A stretch of 64,000 nt of DNA from assembly GCA_016709145.1 (NCBI GenBank), contig JADJEK010000001.1:1444604-1508603 (forward strand), written 5' to 3'. The stretch comes from Planctomycetota bacterium (GTDB taxonomy: Bacteria > Planctomycetota > B15-G4 > JADJEK01). Every line of letters starts with the position of its first letter. Positions within the stretch are counted from its first letter, which is position 1. Both the position numbers and the translations under genes were made by a program. Below are positions 61,081 through 64,000 of this stretch, piece after piece. The notes under the pieces were generated by a model that worked only from the letters and a program-made list of their open reading frames with translations, was not told the DNA's origin and did not search any database.

Positions 61081-61158
61081 GTGGGGACAGAGCAGATGAG
61101 GGGACTGTCCCCACCCGAATCGACGGCCATGACGGGGACGGAGGCGCGTCTGTCCCCG
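61081..61158. repeat. GGGGACAG-type palindromes
   Basis: GTGGGGACAG and CTGTCCCCAC pair at 61081-61090 and 61105-61114; CGGGGAC and GTCCCCG pair at 61133-61139 and 61152-61158, and a further CTGTCCCC follows at 61160-61168. This motif set is seen near RAYT transposases in many bacteria. It differs in sequence from the palindromes at 4115 and 4899. Confidence 0.65.
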
Positions 61159-61444
61159 CTCTGTCCCCGGCGGCATTCTTGTTCGGGTCGTTCCACCACT
61201 CCGCCGGTGCCACCGGGTCCCTTACCACGGGCACCGTTTTCCAGAGTCCCGTTCACGTTCACGTCGACCGATCCGCTCCGCGCCACGATCGGGGGACGGT
61301 GGAACCGGGTGCGACCGCTCGACCGTCCATGCGTTCGCGCTTCGATTCGATTCGGGCTCGCCTGCGGGCTTGCTCGGTGTCGCTCGATGGACGATGCTCC
61401 CACCCGCCGCCTTCTCCACGCTCTCCCGCTTTGCCGAGGATCCG

Positions 61445-63028
61445 ATGCGTTCGAACTCTTGGATCGGTGCGGTGCTCTTCCTTGCTCTCGGTGCTCCGCT
61501 GCTCGCCGACGACTGGACCAACGCCGGTGGTGGGCCTGGACGCAATGGATCCTCCGACGAAGTCGGGCCCGTGAGTCCGAACCTGCTTTGGTCCGGCGGG
61601 CGGAGTTCGATCATCGCTTGGCAGCCCGTGACGTCCGGTCGCCGCGTGTTCATGGTGCGGCAGCTCGGCTTCGTGCCGAGCGGTGTGCCGAACGAAGCGC
61701 CGATCGTCGCGCAGGATCTCGATACCGGCGCCGAACTGTGGGTGACGAACCTGCCGTACAACGCCGGCGACTGGACGACTTGGGTCGCTGGGTGTTCGAA
61801 CGGACTGGTCTACGCGTCGCGCGCGGGCAATGGAGCCTCGGTCGCCGCGCGCTTGTACGCATTCGATCAGGTGACCGGCACACAGGCTTGGATCTCGCAG
61901 GAGACGATCAAGACCGGGGCTTACGACGGCGTGGTGTTCGCTCCCGATGGCGATCCGATCGTCGCTTGGCATCAAGCGATCCGGCGCATCGATGCCGACA
62001 CCGGAGCTACGGTTTGGACGACTCCGCGTGTCGGTTCCGTGAGCGGCAACTGCGGCGTCGCGGTCCACGGTGACGCGGTGTACTCGTGCGAAGTCGTGCC
62101 CGGCGGCCACGCGATCAAGCGCTTCGATCTCGCGACCGGTGCTCCGCAATACGTCGGACCGACGATGCCCGGCTTCACGGTGCAGAACGTGCCGATGGTG
62201 GGGCCCGACGGCTCGATCTACCTGTCGCGCACGCAGAACAACGTGAGGGTCGACTTCTTCTACGCATTCGCCGACGACGGCTCCGCGATCACGCAGAAGT
62301 GGAGCGTTCCCGCCGGTTGGTCGACCTCCAGCGAGTTCGCGGTCGGTCCCGATGGCTCCGTCTACATGCTCGCGCCCGGCAACGTGCTCGCGCGGCTCGA
62401 TCCCTCGACCGGAGCTACGCTGAACACCTCGGTCGTGCTCACGACGGGAGCGATCACGCCCCGACTCGCCGTCGACTGGGAAGGCAAGGTCTACGCATCG
62501 AACGGCGGAGGCTCGAACGGCCGCGTGTTTTCGTTCAACGCCGACCTGACGACGCGTTGGTCGCTGAACGTGACGAACGTGAACATCGGCGCGCCGCTAC
62601 TCGGTGAAGGCGGCACGCTCGTGATCGCGGGCACCGGCACCAACGTGCGTGCTTACCGCTCGCCGTCCGCGTGGTCGTCGATCGACGGCGGCATCGCGGG
62701 TTCACTCGGCGAGCCCGCGCTCGTCGGCAAGGGCTCGGTGACGGTCGGCTATCCCGTCGCGCTGCGGATGACCGACGGCGTGCCGTTCATGCCGACGTTC
62801 GTGTTCGTCGGCACCTCGCGCATCGACGCGCCGCTGTTCGGCGGGACGCTCGTGCCGTCGCCGGACATCACGATCGGCCCGTTCGCCCTCGACGCGAACG
62901 GTGGCTTCGAATTCGGAGCGCCATGGCCCGCGGGAGTCCCGAGCGGAGTGCAGATCTGGTTCCAGAGCTGGAGCATCGACGCCGGCGCACCGCAGGGCGT
63001 CGTCCGCGACCGATGGATTAGCAACTGA
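61445..63028 (+). CDS. Secreted PQQ-like beta-propeller protein with the planctomycetal C-terminal module
   Basis: 527 residues from the ATG at 61445 (GAGGA four nt upstream). Signal peptide MRSNSWIGAVLFLALGAPLL. Seven or eight blades have PQQ/WD-like repeats: DLDTGAELW, FDQVTGTQAW, DADTGATVW, DLATGAPQYVG, DPSTGATLN, and GPDGS turns in between. Catalytic residues of quinoprotein dehydrogenases were not seen, so it may bind rather than oxidise. The end (APLFGGTLVPSPDITI, WPAGVPSGVQIWFQSW) matches the terminal module of the protein at 37106. Probably extracellular. Confidence 0.85.
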   Translation: MRSNSWIGAVLFLALGAPLLADDWTNAGGGPGRNGSSDEVGPVSPNLLWSGGRSSIIAWQPVTSGRRVFMVRQLGFVPSGVPNEAPIVAQDLDTGAELWVTNLPYNAGDWTTWVAGCSNGLVYASRAGNGASVAARLYAFDQVTGTQAWISQETIKTGAYDGVVFAPDGDPIVAWHQAIRRIDADTGATVWTTPRVGSVSGNCGVAVHGDAVYSCEVVPGGHAIKRFDLATGAPQYVGPTMPGFTVQNVPMVGPDGSIYLSRTQNNVRVDFFYAFADDGSAITQKWSVPAGWSTSSEFAVGPDGSVYMLAPGNVLARLDPSTGATLNTSVVLTTGAITPRLAVDWEGKVYASNGGGSNGRVFSFNADLTTRWSLNVTNVNIGAPLLGEGGTLVIAGTGTNVRAYRSPSAWSSIDGGIAGSLGEPALVGKGSVTVGYPVALRMTDGVPFMPTFVFVGTSRIDAPLFGGTLVPSPDITIGPFALDANGGFEFGAPWPAGVPSGVQIWFQSWSIDAGAPQGVVRDRWISN

Positions 63029-63287
63029 CGGTGCCGTGACGGTGACGAGTGCAGCATGACGACTGCTCAACTCTCGTGCTCGACGTCGTCGCATCAACGA
63101 CATGTGCGCCGAGCGATCGTGGCGCATCAAAACGGCACTCATGTGCCCGTCCGAACACCGTCGACTGTCGTGTCCGATCGGGCACCCCCCCAGAACTACC
63201 TACCAACCCCAAGACGCAGCTTGCGTCGGCAGTGATCCGACGTACTCTTCGCTCCTCTACGCCGCTCGAACTTGAAGGGGTTTCAAC

Positions 63288-64000
63288 ATGCGTTCCTGCG
63301 TTCCTGCGTTCCTGCGTTCCTGCGTTCCTGCGTTCCTCGCTGATCGCGCTTGCCTTGACCGCCGACGTCTGCGCGACCGACTGGTACGTCGACGTCAACA
63401 TCGGCTCCAACGCGAATACCGGTCTGTCACCGGTTCGGCCGTTCAAGACCATCACGTACGGACTGCTCGCCTGCTCCGCGGGCGACCGCATCTTCGTCGC
63501 GTCGGGCACCTACAGCTACGTCGCCGGCGCTGCGGGCACCGAGACGTTTCCCCTGACGACGCACAAGAACAACATCACGATTCAAGGTCGAGGATCGCCG
63601 AAGCCGGTGATCACAGCGGCTGGGTATCCACCGAGCGCATGGCTGTCCAACCTTGCGATTACGATACAGCCACGGGATGGTTGGACGCTGAAGGACCTTC
63701 GAATCGAAAACGTTGGCTACGACAAGAGGCCAGGAAGTACATACACGACGGTGCCGTTTCACGCGATCCATGGAGTTCACGTGCTCGATCTGGCGACGTC
63801 GTTCACCGCCCAGGGTCTCGAACTGTTCGACAACTTCTGGGGTATCTGGATTGAGGACCAGAGTATCAACTCGCACCCTAACGCTCGCACGGTGACCATC
63901 GATGGGTGCCTGTTCGAAGACCAAGGGCCTACAATTTCACCCTCACTTGCTGTGACCGACATCGGCCATGCCGCGCTCGTGATTGGCGGAGAGACGACGC
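63288..64000 (+). CDS. DUF1565 secreted protein, start codon out of frame because of an octamer repeat (partial, runs off the right edge)
   Basis: ATG at 63288 with GAAGGGG seven nt upstream. Six copies of TGCGTTCC span the start (63289-63336). From the ATG with this copy number, the reading frame misses the gene. In the +1 frame, from 63337 to the window edge, the text is uninterrupted: SLIALALTADVCATDWYVDV, GSNANTGLSPVRPFKTITYG, then DRIFVASGTYSYV, the classic DUF1565 pectate-lyase-like start. With four (or seven) copies the ATG would be in frame and give a good signal peptide, MRSCVPAFLRSSLIALALTA. So as sequenced the gene is OFF, unless this is a repeat-copy error. Confidence 0.75.
63289..63336 (+). 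repeat. Six tandem octamers TGCGTTCC across the start codon
   Basis: Six exact copies of an eight-base unit, beginning with the TG of the ATG codon. Eight is not a multiple of three, so each gain or loss of a copy moves the downstream frame. This is the layout of simple-sequence contingency loci. Confidence 0.92.

Larger units (their letters stand above)
60567..61444. other. Gene-free region rich in hairpins and inverted repeats
   Basis: No credible gene: open frames here are short or shadow frames. It holds three adjacent perfect hairpins (60669-60763), a 38-bp inverted repeat pair (60804-60991) and GGGGACAG-type palindromes (61081-61158). Such sequences are typical of RAYT/REP or MITE-like elements and of structured intergenic RNA. 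Confidence 0.7.

Noticed and set aside
63289..63336. Octamer repeat as a CRISPR or a protein-coding repeat
   Set aside because: Units are eight bases with no spacers, and the frame changes at each copy.

Overview
This is GC-rich bacterial DNA that looks planctomycetal. The main pointers are the dense set of secreted beta-helix, beta-propeller and dockerin-like proteins, a repeated C-terminal module that I associate with Planctomycetota, Shine-Dalgarno starts, and no archaeal or eukaryotic features. The phylum call is an inference from gene content; no rRNA or marker gene is present to confirm it.

Layout. 1-4029: trehalose/glucan metabolism (start of a sensor-fused trehalose-6-phosphate synthase, divergent from a GH15 enzyme) and a NhaB Na+/H+ antiporter. 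4115-4979: a REP-associated transposase (RAYT) unit with matching 19-20 bp palindromes on both sides and a short tandem repeat. 5022-9872: a small secreted protein, a long transketolase and an unrecognised exported protein. 9922-19215: a tightly overlapping four-gene defence-type operon (SNF2 helicase, AlbA_2/ATPase-like protein, beta-class type III methyltransferase, and a type III Res-like helicase-nuclease that ends in an intact-looking LexA/S24 peptidase domain). 19480-36988: an array of 15 exported beta-solenoid proteins, ten of an RTX-like family (A1-A10) and five of a parallel-beta-helix family (B1-B5), nearly all on the minus strand. 37106-43137: a large secreted protein, then a proline dehydrogenase, GluQ-RS and kinase operon whose kinase has lost its C-terminus. 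43218-48026: a membrane/TPR protein, a matrixin-type metalloprotease with TIG domains and its small partner. 48276-53269: an SDR, an HDOD-REC-GGDEF signalling protein with a broken Hpt gene upstream, and a beta-propeller protein. 53359-58783: secreted lamin-tail and dockerin-type proteins, several with frameshifts or a stop. 59043-60566: an ALDH7-type dehydrogenase, then about 880 bp without a gene but rich in hairpins. 61445-64000: a PQQ-like propeller protein and the start of a DUF1565 protein whose start codon lies in six copies of an octamer repeat.

How it fits together. The operon at 9922-19215 is the best candidate for an undescribed system: all three junctions overlap by 1-4 bases, the methyltransferase has a compositionally distinct target-recognition segment, and the restriction-like subunit carries Ser/Lys dyad residues of a self-cleaving S24 peptidase. 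That suggests damage- or ligand-triggered autoproteolysis of a restriction enzyme, but this is inference. The second notable locus is the octamer tract at 63289-63336. It puts a good ribosome-binding site and ATG out of frame with an otherwise intact secreted protein, as expected for a phase-variable gene in its OFF state. The third is the beta-solenoid array, with a 266-bp identical block shared by B2 and B3 that indicates recent duplication or gene conversion. Five single-base lesions between 50.4 and 53.5 kb, and an in-frame amber codon at 57863, are either real decay or consensus errors and need read-level checking.
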